From Chryseobacterium sp. JV274 (GTDB taxonomy: Bacteria; Bacteroidota; Bacteroidia; Flavobacteriales; Weeksellaceae): a stretch of DNA of 64,000 nt. The stretch is from positions 1,364,001 through 1,428,000 of the forward strand of contig NZ_LR824569.1 in NCBI RefSeq assembly GCF_903969135.1. The letters are read 5' to 3'. Shown piece after piece: positions 27,444 through 36,128 of this stretch. A program made the position numbers and the translations under genes. Under the pieces are notes generated by a model. The model made no database searches. It was not told where the DNA came from and saw only the letters and a program-made list of their open reading frames with translations. Position 1 is the first letter of the stretch. Each line of letters opens with the position of its first letter.

Positions 27444-27962
27444 TTAAATGTTTTGATTCACTAAAAGTTCCTGCAGCTTTTTTCTTGCAAAATTGAGCTG
27501 TGATTTTGAAGTACCTTCACTGATGGAAAGCATTGCGGCTATTTCTTTATGAGGATATCCTTCAATAGCGAAAAGATTAAAGATCGCTCTGCAGCCTTCG
27601 GGAAGAAAATTCAGTAAACTCAGAATATCTTTTTCAAGGGAAAGGTTCTCTGTGGTTCCTTCAGAAGGATCCATGAAATTTTCTTCAAGAGAAATCAACA
27701 ATCCCTTACTAGATCTTAATTTCTGCAGGCATTCGTTCACCGCAATTTTTCTGGCCCATGCTTCAAAGGTTTGAGCATTTTGAAGCTGGGTAATTTTCGT
27801 GAAGATTTTATAAAACGTATCTGCCAATACTTCTTCTATATCTTCATCGTTTTTCAAATAGCGTCTGCAGACTGCGTAAAGCCTGCCCGCCATTTTCTCG
27901 TAAACCTTCCGCTGTGCATTGCGGTCGTTACGCTGGCATTCCAATAATAATTCTTGTTCCAT
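27444..27962 (-). CDS. ECF-type RNA polymerase sigma factor
   Basis: 172 residues with sigma-70 region 2 (about 10-75, including RLYAVCRRYLKNDEDIEEVL and FEAWARKIAVNECLQKLR) and region 4 (about 115-165, LPEGCRAIFNLFAIEGYPHK and ISEGTSKSQLNFARKKL). No region 3, as expected for ECF sigmas. Directly upstream of the vWA/plug membrane protein, its likely partner and inhibitor. No clear TAnnTTTG lies upstream, so it may drive its own promoter. Confidence 0.93.
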   Translation of the reverse strand: MEQELLLECQRNDRNAQRKVYEKMAGRLYAVCRRYLKNDEDIEEVLADTFYKIFTKITQLQNAQTFEAWARKIAVNECLQKLRSSKGLLISLEENFMDPSEGTTENLSLEKDILSLLNFLPEGCRAIFNLFAIEGYPHKEIAAMLSISEGTSKSQLNFARKKLQELLVNQNI

Positions 27963-28160
27963 AGTCAGGAGTTATATTATTATAGATGCAGAAACTTTTG
28001 CTGGGGTTGGAAACATGGTCAACTTTTTTATTAAAATATCGAAAAAACAAATTTTAAAATAAGCCATTTGATATTTTTTTTTTATTTCAAATTTAACTTT
28101 TCCATCTGTAACAAATCTTTATTATCAACGACTCTTAATATAAATAATCTTTTTATAGTA

Positions 28161-29363
28161 ATGAAAAATGCCAAAATTGCATCATTACTTTTTGTTTTGT
28201 CTGCAGGAAGTATGATGTTTGCCCAAGATGACTTAATCAACAAGTTAAAAAACAACCAATCACAAAACGCTAATTTTCAGTTCACAACGTTAAAAGACGT
28301 TGGTGCAACTTCTGTAAAAAACCAGGGTTCATCAGGAACTTGCTGGAGCTATTCAGGTAATTCTTTCCTTGAATCTGAAATGCAGAGAATGGACAAAAAA
28401 CCTGTAGATCTTGCTGAGATTTTTACAGCGAGAAACTCTTATCATGATAAAGCGAAATTATATGTTTTGAATAATGGCGCAATCAGCTGGGGTGACGGAG
28501 GAGAACTTCACGACGTAATCAATATGTACAAGAAGTATGGAGCAGTTCCTCAGGATGTGTACACAGGATTAAAAGCCGGACAAACTACGAATAACTTCAA
28601 GGAAATGCAGGGGAAACTGAAGCCTGTTCTTGACAGTCTTGTTCAAGCTTCTTCAAAAGGAAAACTTACAGATAACTGGATGGATTCTGTAGATGCTATT
28701 CTTGATGAATATTTAGGAAAAGTACCTGCTAACTTCACATATGAAGGGAAGAATTACACTCCGAAAACATTTGCAAAGGAAGTAGTGGGAATCAATGCTG
28801 AAGATTATGTAGAATTATCTTCTTATAAAGATTATGCATATTATGAGAAATTTGTAGTTCCGATTCCTGATAACTGGAGCCACGATTCTGACTGGAATGT
28901 TCCAATGAAAGATCTTACAGCGATCATCGACAATGCAGTAACGAAAGGATATTCTGTAGGCTGGGCAACTGACGTTTCTGAGCCTTATTTCTCTTACAAA
29001 AATGGTGTAGCTTATGTTCCGGATATGGAGCTTGATCAGATCACTGCAGAGAATAAGCAAACTTTATTTACAGAGCCTAAAAAAGATAAAACAATCACTG
29101 AAGATATGCGTCAGAAAGCACTTAATAACCTTTCTACAACGGATGATCATGGTATGCATATCGTAGGTTTGGCAAAAGATCAAACGGGTAAAGAATATTA
29201 TATGGTGAAAAATTCATGGGGAGTAACCAATGATTTCGCCGGATATCTTTATGTAACAAGACCTTATGTTGAATACAAATCAACAGCGATCCTTGTTCAC
29301 AAAAATGCAATCCCGAAAAGCATCTTAAAACAATTGAAACCAACTAAGAATATTGGTTTATAA
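28161..29363 (+). CDS. Secreted C1-family cysteine peptidase (PepC/bleomycin hydrolase-like)
   Basis: The frame is open from 28068, but Met at 28161 opens a clear signal peptide (MKNAKIASLLFVLSAGSMMFA) and is chosen, giving 400 residues. The catalytic triad is visible: Gln/Cys in VKNQGSSGTCWSYSG, His in DDHGMHIVG, Asn in MVKNSWGV. The large insert between Cys and His and the overall match are of the aminopeptidase C family, here exported. The double-glycine leader peptide gene follows 194 bases downstream; a link is speculative. Confidence 0.9.
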   Translation: MKNAKIASLLFVLSAGSMMFAQDDLINKLKNNQSQNANFQFTTLKDVGATSVKNQGSSGTCWSYSGNSFLESEMQRMDKKPVDLAEIFTARNSYHDKAKLYVLNNGAISWGDGGELHDVINMYKKYGAVPQDVYTGLKAGQTTNNFKEMQGKLKPVLDSLVQASSKGKLTDNWMDSVDAILDEYLGKVPANFTYEGKNYTPKTFAKEVVGINAEDYVELSSYKDYAYYEKFVVPIPDNWSHDSDWNVPMKDLTAIIDNAVTKGYSVGWATDVSEPYFSYKNGVAYVPDMELDQITAENKQTLFTEPKKDKTITEDMRQKALNNLSTTDDHGMHIVGLAKDQTGKEYYMVKNSWGVTNDFAGYLYVTRPYVEYKSTAILVHKNAIPKSILKQLKPTKNIGL

Positions 29364-29420
29364 GATAAAGAAATCATTTCTGCCGGTTTAAGGGCAGTTT
29401 TAGATATTTAAATCTGTTAA

Positions 29421-29456
29421 AACCCGCTTTCGGAAATTCCGGAAGCGGGTTTGTTT
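29421..29456. terminator. Terminator after the C1 peptidase gene
   Basis: 13-bp stem AACCCGCTTTCGG/CCGGAAGCGGGTT with one wobble pair, followed by TTGTTTT. Confidence 0.85.
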
Positions 29457-29526
29457 TAAAAAATAATCTTTGAAAAAATATATTTCCCATTTTAGTGTAA
29501 AATACTGTTTGATTTACAAAAAATAT

Positions 29527-29534
29527 TATATTTG
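29527..29534 (+). promoter_or_regulatory. -7 box for the leader peptide gene
   Basis: TATATTTG, exact TAnnTTTG, 23 bases before the ATG. A TTG at 29509-29511 is only 15 bases upstream, shorter than usual. Confidence 0.6.
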
Positions 29535-29557
29535 TATGAATCAACAAATTAATTAAC

Positions 29558-29722
29558 ATGAAAAATCTAAAGAAATTAACAAAATCGACATTAAAAAACA
29601 TCATCGGAGGAAATGCACCACAGTGTGAAGGAGATACTGTTGCCTGCCGCCACAAAGCTGAAAATGGAGTTCCTGCCTACTGGTCATGCGAACCAGCTGC
29701 AACAGGATGCAGATTCTTATAA
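29558..29722 (+). CDS. Bacteriocin-like peptide with double-glycine leader
   Basis: 54 codons, ATG to TAA. The N-terminus MKNLKKLTKSTLKNIIGG is a double-glycine leader like those of the Chryseobacterium bacteriocin-like peptides (MKNLKKL...GG). The core after Gly18 is NAPQCEGDTVACRHKAENG and onward, with four Cys (23, 30, 44, 51) that could form two disulfides. The gene has its own -7 box and is flanked by terminators, so it is expressed as a single unit. No C39 peptidase/ABC exporter is in the window. Activity is unknown; secretion after GG is the family expectation. Confidence 0.8.
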   Translation: MKNLKKLTKSTLKNIIGGNAPQCEGDTVACRHKAENGVPAYWSCEPAATGCRFL

Positions 29723-29763
29723 AATGACCTTCAAAGCCTTTAGAAGTTGTTTATAAAACAAAT

Positions 29764-29800
29764 AAGAACCCGATTTCAGAAATTCTGAAATCGGGTTCTT
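29764..29800. terminator. Bidirectional terminator after the leader peptide gene
   Basis: Perfect 18-bp inverted repeat (core AAGAACCCGATTTCAGAA) with a one-base centre. It can also serve the convergent nemA-like gene. Confidence 0.85.
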
Positions 29801-29944
29801 TAATAAATAGGTGAAAATTAAATATAAAATAAAGTGAATTATGCTGATTTAATATCAGGTTGAATGGTCAAATTAACTTTGCAGGTCAATAAATTATGCT
29901 GTAAAAAATTGACAGCGAAGTAAATTCACTATTCGTTATTGATA

Positions 29945-31006
29945 TTAAAATAAAACGCCCATACTTTCTGCTGAAAAATCCAGAAGAGCTTCAGTGTTTC
30001 CATCTTTGATCTTCTGTACCCATTGATGATCCTGCAAAATGGCTCTTCCTACCGCAACAAGATCGAATTCTTCATTATCAAGTCTTCTGATCAGCTCCGT
30101 AAGATCTGTCTTTTCTGTTCCCTGTCCTGCAAAAGCGTTAAGAAAATCTCCGTTCAAACCTACAGAACCTACTGTAATAGTTGGCTGTCCTGTAATTTTT
30201 TTAGCCCATCCCGCAAAGTTTAAATCAGAACCTTCAAATTCAGATTCCCAGAAACGACGCTGCGAACAGTGGAAAATATCTACACCAGCTTCTTTTAAAG
30301 GTAACAACCACTCTTCCATTTCATTTGGAGTGAATGCCAGTCTGGTTTTATAATCCTGCTGTTTCCATTGTGAAAGACGGATGATAATGGTAAAATCATC
30401 TCCTACTGCTGCTCTGATAGCCTTTACAACTTCCACAGCAAATCTACTTCTTTCCTTTAATCTTTTACCGCCATATTCATCTGTTCTTGTATTAGTCAAC
30501 TCCCAGAAAAATTGGTCGATCAGATAACCGTGAGCTCCATGAATTTCAATACAGTCGAAACCAAGGTCTTTTGCTGATTTTGCAGATGCTGCAAACTGTG
30601 CAATGGTATCCTGAATATCTTCAATGGTCATTGTTGAAGCCTTTTCCATTGAAACTAAAGGATAATCCTCGGACATTCTTGTATCTCCTACATGCCAGAT
30701 CTGAGGGCCCATTTTACCTCCATTCTGATGTACGGTATCTATTACGTTTTTCCAGCCGTTTAAAGCTTCTGTACCATAGAAATCAGGAATATGCTGCATG
30801 TTTTTTGATCCCGGTCTGTTGATCACAGTTCCTTCGGAAAGAATCAATCCTACTTCTGAAGCGGCCCTTCTCCCATAATAGTCTGCAATATTCTGAGTTG
30901 GAACTCCATTGTCAGACTGTGCTCTGGTCATAGGAGCCATTACGATTCTATTTTTAAGCTGTAAATTTTTGTATTGAAACGGTTTAAATAATGATGATGT
31001 GCTCAT
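29945..31006 (-). CDS. nemA: Old yellow enzyme-type alkene reductase (NADH:flavin oxidoreductase)
   Basis: 353 residues, a complete FMN TIM barrel. Signatures seen: N-terminal LKNRIVMAPMTRAQSDNGVP, WHVGDTR, HGAHGYLIDQFFWELTNTRT, the DEYGG loop, and the phosphate-binding end (FDLVAVGRAILQDHQW). Members reduce activated alkenes, quinones or nitro compounds with NAD(P)H. Divergent from an HxlR regulator whose putative sites fill the shared intergenic region, a familiar electrophile-response pairing. Confidence 0.92.
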   Translation of the reverse strand: MSTSSLFKPFQYKNLQLKNRIVMAPMTRAQSDNGVPTQNIADYYGRRAASEVGLILSEGTVINRPGSKNMQHIPDFYGTEALNGWKNVIDTVHQNGGKMGPQIWHVGDTRMSEDYPLVSMEKASTMTIEDIQDTIAQFAASAKSAKDLGFDCIEIHGAHGYLIDQFFWELTNTRTDEYGGKRLKERSRFAVEVVKAIRAAVGDDFTIIIRLSQWKQQDYKTRLAFTPNEMEEWLLPLKEAGVDIFHCSQRRFWESEFEGSDLNFAGWAKKITGQPTITVGSVGLNGDFLNAFAGQGTEKTDLTELIRRLDNEEFDLVAVGRAILQDHQWVQKIKDGNTEALLDFSAESMGVLF

Positions 31007-31029
31007 ATTTAAATTTATATTTTATAATT

Positions 31030-31126
31030 GTTACACAAAGTAACTAATAATAGTTCGTTTTTGTATCTTTTATTAAAAAAATAGTGGTAACTTCGCAGTA
31101 ACTTACATTAGTAACATCAAAGTAAC
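31030..31126. promoter_or_regulatory. GTAAC repeat cluster between nemA-like and hxlR genes
   Basis: An inverted pair GTTAC-N5-GTAAC (31030-31044) overlaps a near -7 box for the nemA-like gene. Further on, four direct GTAAC copies start at 31087, 31098, 31111 and 31122, that is two pairs with an 11-base (one helical turn) period set 24 bases apart. This pattern suits dimer binding by the HxlR protein encoded next to it. Confidence 0.7.
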
Positions 31127-31171
31127 GTATGAAATTTTGGTTCCATATGCTATTTAAATAATAATTTTTCT

Positions 31172-31564
31172 ATGAAAAAGAATGAATTAATGCAATACAG
31201 CTGTCCTCTGGGTAAGGCAATGGCCGCTTTAGGAAGCAAATGGAAACCTATTATAGTTCTTGTTATTAAAGACAGGAAGTTACGTTTTGGAGAACTGGCA
31301 GTACGCATTAATGTCATTTCCAGAAAGGTATTAACGGATCAACTGAGGGAAATGGAAGCCGATGGACTGGTGATCCGTGAAGAGTTTAAGGAACTCCCTC
31401 CAAGAGTAGAATATTCTCTTACAGAAAAAGGACTGGCATTGTTACCGATCTTATATTTACTGGAGGAATGGGAAGCAAAATATCAGGTGAAAGGACAGCA
31501 TGAAAATAAAGACTGTGCTTTTTTGAATGAAGAAGTAAAAAATAAAAAGGCTGTCAATGTTTGA
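31172..31564 (+). CDS. HxlR family transcriptional regulator
   Basis: 130 residues. HxlR winged helix with CPLGKAMAALGSKWKPII near the N-terminus (Cys11 at the usual redox-sensing place), LRFGELAVRINVISRKVLTD as HTH and the wing PPRVEYSLTEKG. Members with this Cys (YodB, HypR, QorR) sense quinones and electrophiles. Divergent from an old yellow enzyme it probably controls; an AhpD-like gene follows on the same strand. Confidence 0.9.
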   Translation: MKKNELMQYSCPLGKAMAALGSKWKPIIVLVIKDRKLRFGELAVRINVISRKVLTDQLREMEADGLVIREEFKELPPRVEYSLTEKGLALLPILYLLEEWEAKYQVKGQHENKDCAFLNEEVKNKKAVNV

Positions 31565-31573
31565 TAGCCTTTT
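31545..31573 (+). terminator. Terminator overlapping the end of hxlR
   Basis: 12-bp stem AAAAGGCTGTCA/TGATAGCCTTTT (one G-T pair) spanning the stop codon. A near-identical left arm recurs after the next gene. Confidence 0.65.
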
Positions 31574-31672
31574 GTATTAAATTGTACTTTCAAAAAGGTA
31601 AGTATATAACGAAAAGGTAAGCATATAGGTTCAAAGCCATTTCTGATGCAAATTTGCAGAAAATATTTCATT

Positions 31673-32089
31673 ATGAATTACAAAGAAATTGCAAAAGAAA
31701 CCATTGGAAATCTATACAAAGTCCACAATAGCATCCGAAAGTCCGGTATTGATGAAAAACTGATCGCTCTGGTAGAACTGCGTGTCTCTCAAATCAATGG
31801 ATGTGCTTATTGCTGTAGTTATCATGCTAAAGAATTGTCTGATTTTGGCTTTGAACAGGATGCCATTAACAGACTTCCAGGTTGGAAACATACCAATGCC
31901 TTCAATGATCAGCAAAAGCTTGTTTTAGAATGGGCTGAAGCTCTCACTTACAGCAAAGATGATTGGCAAACGACCAAAGCAAAACTGACAGAGCAATTTA
32001 CAGAACGGGAAATTGTAGAACTTACAGCAAGTATAACGTTGATGAATACTTTGAATAAGCTGAGGATTGCTTTGGCTGAGAAGGATTAA
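31673..32089 (+). CDS. AhpD-like carboxymuconolactone decarboxylase family protein
   Basis: Met at 31673 is preferred over the in-frame one at 31646 because the family begins at MNYKEIAKE; 138 residues. The alkylhydroperoxidase motif CxxCxxxH is intact (Cys44-AY-Cys47, His51), preceded by the conserved Glu35. Such proteins reduce peroxides or transfer reducing power. Its position after the HxlR regulator and opposite the OYE supports an oxidative/electrophile stress role. Confidence 0.87.
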   Translation: MNYKEIAKETIGNLYKVHNSIRKSGIDEKLIALVELRVSQINGCAYCCSYHAKELSDFGFEQDAINRLPGWKHTNAFNDQQKLVLEWAEALTYSKDDWQTTKAKLTEQFTEREIVELTASITLMNTLNKLRIALAEKD

Positions 32090-32096
32090 GAAAATT

Positions 32097-32130
32097 AAAA
32101 GGCTGTCAATGTAAGATGGCTTTTATTTTT
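32097..32130 (+). terminator. Terminator after the AhpD-like gene
   Basis: Hairpin AAAAGGCTGTC/GATGGCTTTT with a bulge, followed by TTTTATTTTT. Its left arm repeats the one at 31545. Confidence 0.6.
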
Positions 32131-32204
32131 ACCATTATTAATATCAAATATAAAAGTCTAATTTTCATCATTTATCATTAAACTATTCAAACAAATATAA
32201 AACA

Positions 32205-32235
32205 AAAAACCGCTCCCAAAAAGGAAGCGGTTTTT
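32205..32235 (-). terminator. Terminator of the E1 dehydrogenase gene
   Basis: 10-bp stem AAAAACCGCT/AGCGGTTTTT just beyond the stop codon; T-rich in leftward reading. Confidence 0.85.
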
Positions 32236-32255
32236 AAATTTATCTAAAATCCCAA

Positions 32256-34688
32256 TTAGAATATCGCAGGATATTTCTGAGGATTTGTTTCATTAAACAT
32301 TGCGTAGATTTTTTCTACCATATCGTCTGTAGACGGCTTACTGAAGTAGTCACCATCACTTGCATAGGCAGGTCTGTGATCATTTGCAGAGATCGTCAAC
32401 GGATCTGAATCCAGATATCTGAATGCTTTTTGCTTTTCAAGAATCTGCTGTAAGATGAATCCTGTAGTTCCTCCTTCCACATCTTCGTCAATCACTACTA
32501 ATCTGTTGGTTTTCTTAACACTTTCAGCTATTTCGTGAGATAAATCGAAAGGAATCAATGACTGAATATCAATTACTTCTGCCGAAATCCCTAATTTTTC
32601 CAATTCGTTAGCTGCTTCTGTTACAATTCTCCACGTAGAACCGTAAGTGACCAAAGTAACGTCTTTTCCTTCTTTTGTTACTTCAATTTTACCTACAGGA
32701 ACAGTGAATTCTCCTAAGTTATCAGGTTGTTTCTCTTTCAATCTGTATCCGTTCAGACATTCTACGATGATCGCAGGTTCGTCAGCCTGAAGCATAGTGT
32801 TGTAGAATCCGGCAGCTTTAGTAAGGTTTCTAGGTACCAATACCAGAATTCCTTTTGAAAGGTTAAGAATACCTGCCATTGGAGAACCTGAATGCCAGAT
32901 TCCTTCTAATCTGTGACCTCTTGTTCTGATGATCAATGGAGCTTTCTGCCCTCCTTTCGTTCTGTAATGTACGGTTGCCAGATCATCACTCATTCCCTGT
33001 AAACAGTAAAGAACATAGTCCAGGTACTGGATTTCAGCGATTGGTCTCAAACCCCTCATTGCCATACCAATTCCCTGTCCAAGAATGGTTGCTTCACGGA
33101 TTCCTGTATCAGCGATACGTAAAGCACCGTATTTTTCCTGCATTCCTTCCAATCCCTGGTTTACGTCACCAATGTTTCCGGTATCTTCACCAAAAATTAA
33201 AGTTTCAGGATATTTTTCAAAAATTTTGTCAAAGTTATTTCTGATCACTACTCTTCCATCAACATCTTCAGAACTGTCGGAATATACCGGCTTAATCTCC
33301 TGAATGTTTTCAGACTTCCACTCCGACTGAGAGTATAAGTGAGATGAATAGTTGTCTTTTTCAACAGCAGCCACTTCATTGTATTTCTGCATCAATTGAT
33401 TTCTTTCTGCAGAGTTCATTCCTCTTGTTGCCAGTAAAGCTTTTCTTACTAAATGGAAAATATCCTTTTTAGCTTTTGAAACAAGCTTATTGAATTGAGA
33501 AATGTATGTTTCAACTTCAGCATTCTGCCCTTTAAGGCTTTCTACTAAAGGTAAAATAGACTGAATAAGTTCTGATACTGCTTTCTGATAGTTTTCCCAA
33601 GCCGTTTTCTGTCCTGCTTTTGCTATCTTTTTTGCTTCTTCATCAATGGCTTCAAGCTCCTCAGTAGTAGCAATCACCTCTTCATTTCCATCAATTTCAA
33701 TAGAATAGTTCAGAATCCATTCTTTAAATTTTGCCAATCCGTCAAACTCAGCTTCCCAAGCCAGACGTTCTTCATTTTTATATCTTTCGTGAGATCCGGA
33801 TGTAGAGTGCCCTTGAGGCTGAGTAACATCAATTACATGAACCACTACCGGTACACTTTCTGTTCTTGCAAAATGTTCTGCCTTAGCATATGCATCCAAT
33901 AATGCAGGATAATCCCAAGCTTTCACCTGAATGATTTCACATCCCTGATTATCTCCTTCTTTTCTCTGGAAACCGCTTAGCATCTCACTGATGTCAGCTT
34001 TTGCTCTTTGATTTTTAGTAGGAACTGAAATTCCGTATCCATCATCCCAGATAGAAACAATCATAGGAACCTGAAGTGCACATGCCGCATTCAGAGTTTC
34101 CCAGAAATGACCTTCTGCTGTAGAAGCATCTCCAATTGTTCCAAAAGCTATTTCGTTCCCTTCTCTTGAGAATTTTTCTGAACCTTCAAATTTTACACTT
34201 TTATAAATTGTAGAAGCCTGAGCCAATCCCAATAATCTTGGCATTTGTCCTGCTGTAGGAGAAATATCCGAAGAGATATTTTTCTGAGCCGTCAAATCTT
34301 TCCAGCTTCCGTCTTCATTTAAACTTCTTGTTGCAAAATGCCCGTTCATTTGTCTTCCAGCTGAAGCAGGCTCTCTTTCCACGCTTGTATCTGCATACAT
34401 CTGTGCAAAGAAACTTTCTACCGTTAAGGCATCTATTGCCAATGCAAAAGTCTGATCCCTGTAATATCCTGAACGGAAGTCTCCATTTCTGAAAACTTTC
34501 GCCATTGCAAGCTGAGGAAGTTCTTTTCCATCCCCAAAAATTCCGAATTTAGCTTTTCCAGTGAGTACTTCTCTCCTTCCGAGATAAGACATTTCACGAG
34601 AGATCCTTCCTAACCTGTAATCTTCAAGTATCTGATTTTTAAAATCTTGAAAGGATATTTGCTGTGTTTCAATATAGGTTGTTTGCAT
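32256..34688 (-). CDS. Fused alpha/beta E1 subunit of a 2-oxoacid dehydrogenase
   Basis: The frame opens at 34718, but Met at 34688 (MQTTYIETQQIS) is the likelier start; 810 residues. The first ~400 residues are the alpha part with the TPP motif (IGDASTAEGHFWETLNAA) and the HSTSGSHERY loop. The second part (from about 460) is the beta subunit (IFGEDTGNIGDVNQ, GIREATILGQGIGMAMRG, DEDVEGGTTGFILQ). Fused E1 of this kind is usual in Bacteroidota and acts on branched-chain 2-oxoacids or pyruvate with lipoyl E2 and E3. No E2 gene is adjacent. Confidence 0.92.
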   Translation of the reverse strand: MQTTYIETQQISFQDFKNQILEDYRLGRISREMSYLGRREVLTGKAKFGIFGDGKELPQLAMAKVFRNGDFRSGYYRDQTFALAIDALTVESFFAQMYADTSVEREPASAGRQMNGHFATRSLNEDGSWKDLTAQKNISSDISPTAGQMPRLLGLAQASTIYKSVKFEGSEKFSREGNEIAFGTIGDASTAEGHFWETLNAACALQVPMIVSIWDDGYGISVPTKNQRAKADISEMLSGFQRKEGDNQGCEIIQVKAWDYPALLDAYAKAEHFARTESVPVVVHVIDVTQPQGHSTSGSHERYKNEERLAWEAEFDGLAKFKEWILNYSIEIDGNEEVIATTEELEAIDEEAKKIAKAGQKTAWENYQKAVSELIQSILPLVESLKGQNAEVETYISQFNKLVSKAKKDIFHLVRKALLATRGMNSAERNQLMQKYNEVAAVEKDNYSSHLYSQSEWKSENIQEIKPVYSDSSEDVDGRVVIRNNFDKIFEKYPETLIFGEDTGNIGDVNQGLEGMQEKYGALRIADTGIREATILGQGIGMAMRGLRPIAEIQYLDYVLYCLQGMSDDLATVHYRTKGGQKAPLIIRTRGHRLEGIWHSGSPMAGILNLSKGILVLVPRNLTKAAGFYNTMLQADEPAIIVECLNGYRLKEKQPDNLGEFTVPVGKIEVTKEGKDVTLVTYGSTWRIVTEAANELEKLGISAEVIDIQSLIPFDLSHEIAESVKKTNRLVVIDEDVEGGTTGFILQQILEKQKAFRYLDSDPLTISANDHRPAYASDGDYFSKPSTDDMVEKIYAMFNETNPQKYPAIF

Positions 34689-34826
34689 AGCTAAGTAAAA
34701 AAGTTTTTTAGTCTTCAAGTATTTTGCTAATATACAATTTTTAAATTAATTTTAATTTTTAATAATCTTTTTTAAAAATTTGATAATAAAAAAAATTGTG
34801 CTTTATTTTGAAAAAAATTGTAAAAG

Positions 34827-35120
34827 ATGGAAAAAAAATCACCTCACATTTTGAATGCGTCAAGCAATCTTTTAGGATTTTCATTGATTATCATGACATC
34901 TCTAAAAATCGCTAAAATCAGTCAGAATACATATTTGGACGAATTTGCAGGTCTTGCCAGTATTTTTTTTGCATGCAGCTGCTTCTTCTCATTTCTGGCT
35001 ATCAGAACGAAAACTGAAAAACGGGAATACACCTTTGAGAGTATTGCGGATTATTTATTTTTAATCGCTTTATTTTGTATAGTTCTAGCAGTTATTATTG
35101 TAAGCCTAAAAATAATCTAA
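34827..35120 (+). CDS. Small membrane protein
   Basis: 97 residues with three hydrophobic stretches (about 13-28, 40-60, 73-95) and a charged loop TKTEKREYTFE. No domain recognised. Monocistronic; starts 138 bases from the divergent E1 gene. Confidence 0.65.
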   Translation: MEKKSPHILNASSNLLGFSLIIMTSLKIAKISQNTYLDEFAGLASIFFACSCFFSFLAIRTKTEKREYTFESIADYLFLIALFCIVLAVIIVSLKII

Positions 35121-35251
35121 TTCAAAAAACACCAAATCAATTGTCATTTTTGAACTATAAGCTATAGATATTTATCGAAAACCATTTATTTTCGTTTTTC
35201 TGGTATATTATTTGAAATTCACGTTAGTAATTATTTTTAAAACACTATAAG

Positions 35252-36061
35252 ATGACAAAAAAATTACTGACCGTAGTTAAGGTCTTCGCCTTTTCTACAC
35301 TTTACTTCGCACAGGTAGGAATAAACACCTCGAATCCTCAAACAACCTTTCATATTGACGGAGCTAAAGACAATTCGACATCAGGAGTTCCTACAGCAGT
35401 ACAACAATCTAATGATTTTGCAGTGACCAATACAGCCCAAGTTGGTATAGGTACAATTACTCCAACAGAAAAGCTGGATGTAAGTTCAGGAAATGTACGT
35501 GTCCGAAATATTAATTCCAATATTGGAGTTGGAGGAACAGACAGAGTCGTTGTTGCTGATGCCACTGGTGTCTTGAAAACTATTGACTTTACAGCCTATT
35601 CATTATTTCATGCACGTTTGGCTGCAGATCAAAATATTGGCAGCGCAGCTTCAATCGTGACACTAATGTTTGCCAGCCCGGTTGCTACTTCCCCATTTTA
35701 TTCTTACAACACCTCTTCGGGGGTTCTGACTTTTAGTCAGGCCGGTAATTATCTGGTGACTTTGCAGGCAAGTTTCACAAATATTTCTGCAGGAGCGCAA
35801 TTACTTTTGGGTATCAGACCTGTTCCGGACAGTAACTACCTGGGAAGAGGAAGCCATTATGCAGGAGCCGCAACTCCCACCCTGACTGCTTCCACAAGAA
35901 TTGGTGAACTAATGAATTATACAACTGTAATTGTAGTGCCTACAGCTGGTTATCAGATTCGTTTTACAGCAGCTCCCAATCAGGCATGCACTATTTTATC
36001 AACAGAGATGGGGCCTACAGGAAATGGAAATGTGACCAATGTAACGGTACAGAAAATATAA
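35252..36061 (+). CDS. Secreted surface protein of unknown function
   Basis: 269 residues. Signal peptide about 1-20 (ending LYFA) then [20 protein letters not shown], the same mature start as the 7229 protein, and a second similar stretch ([18 protein letters not shown]) about 40 residues on. This is the tail-fibre/surface-protein style repeat found in Flavobacteriia. The C-terminal half looks like a C1q/TNF-like beta-sandwich ([19 protein letters not shown]). Followed by an unusually long terminator. Confidence 0.78.
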   Translation: MTKKLLTVVKVFAFSTLYFAQVGINTSNPQTTFHIDGAKDNSTSGVPTAVQQSNDFAVTNTAQVGIGTITPTEKLDVSSGNVRVRNINSNIGVGGTDRVVVADATGVLKTIDFTAYSLFHARLAADQNIGSAASIVTLMFASPVATSPFYSYNTSSGVLTFSQAGNYLVTLQASFTNISAGAQLLLGIRPVPDSNYLGRGSHYAGAATPTLTASTRIGELMNYTTVIVVPTAGYQIRFTAAPNQACTILSTEMGPTGNGNVTNVTVQKI

Positions 36062-36073
36062 TTAGGGAAACAT

Positions 36074-36114
36074 AAAAAGGCTTCGGCGCACCTGTGGTGC
36101 GCCGAAGCCTTTTT
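36074..36114. terminator. Very strong bidirectional terminator
   Basis: Perfect 19-bp stem with a TGT loop (core GGCTTCGGCGCACC) between A5 and T5 runs, shared by the convergent 35252 and polyprenyl synthase genes. Confidence 0.95.
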
Positions 36115-36128
36115 ATATATCAGTATTT

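Noticed and set aside
28068..28160. Upstream start for the C1 peptidase
   Set aside because: Translates to a Phe/Asn-rich leader; Met at 28161 opens a standard signal peptide.
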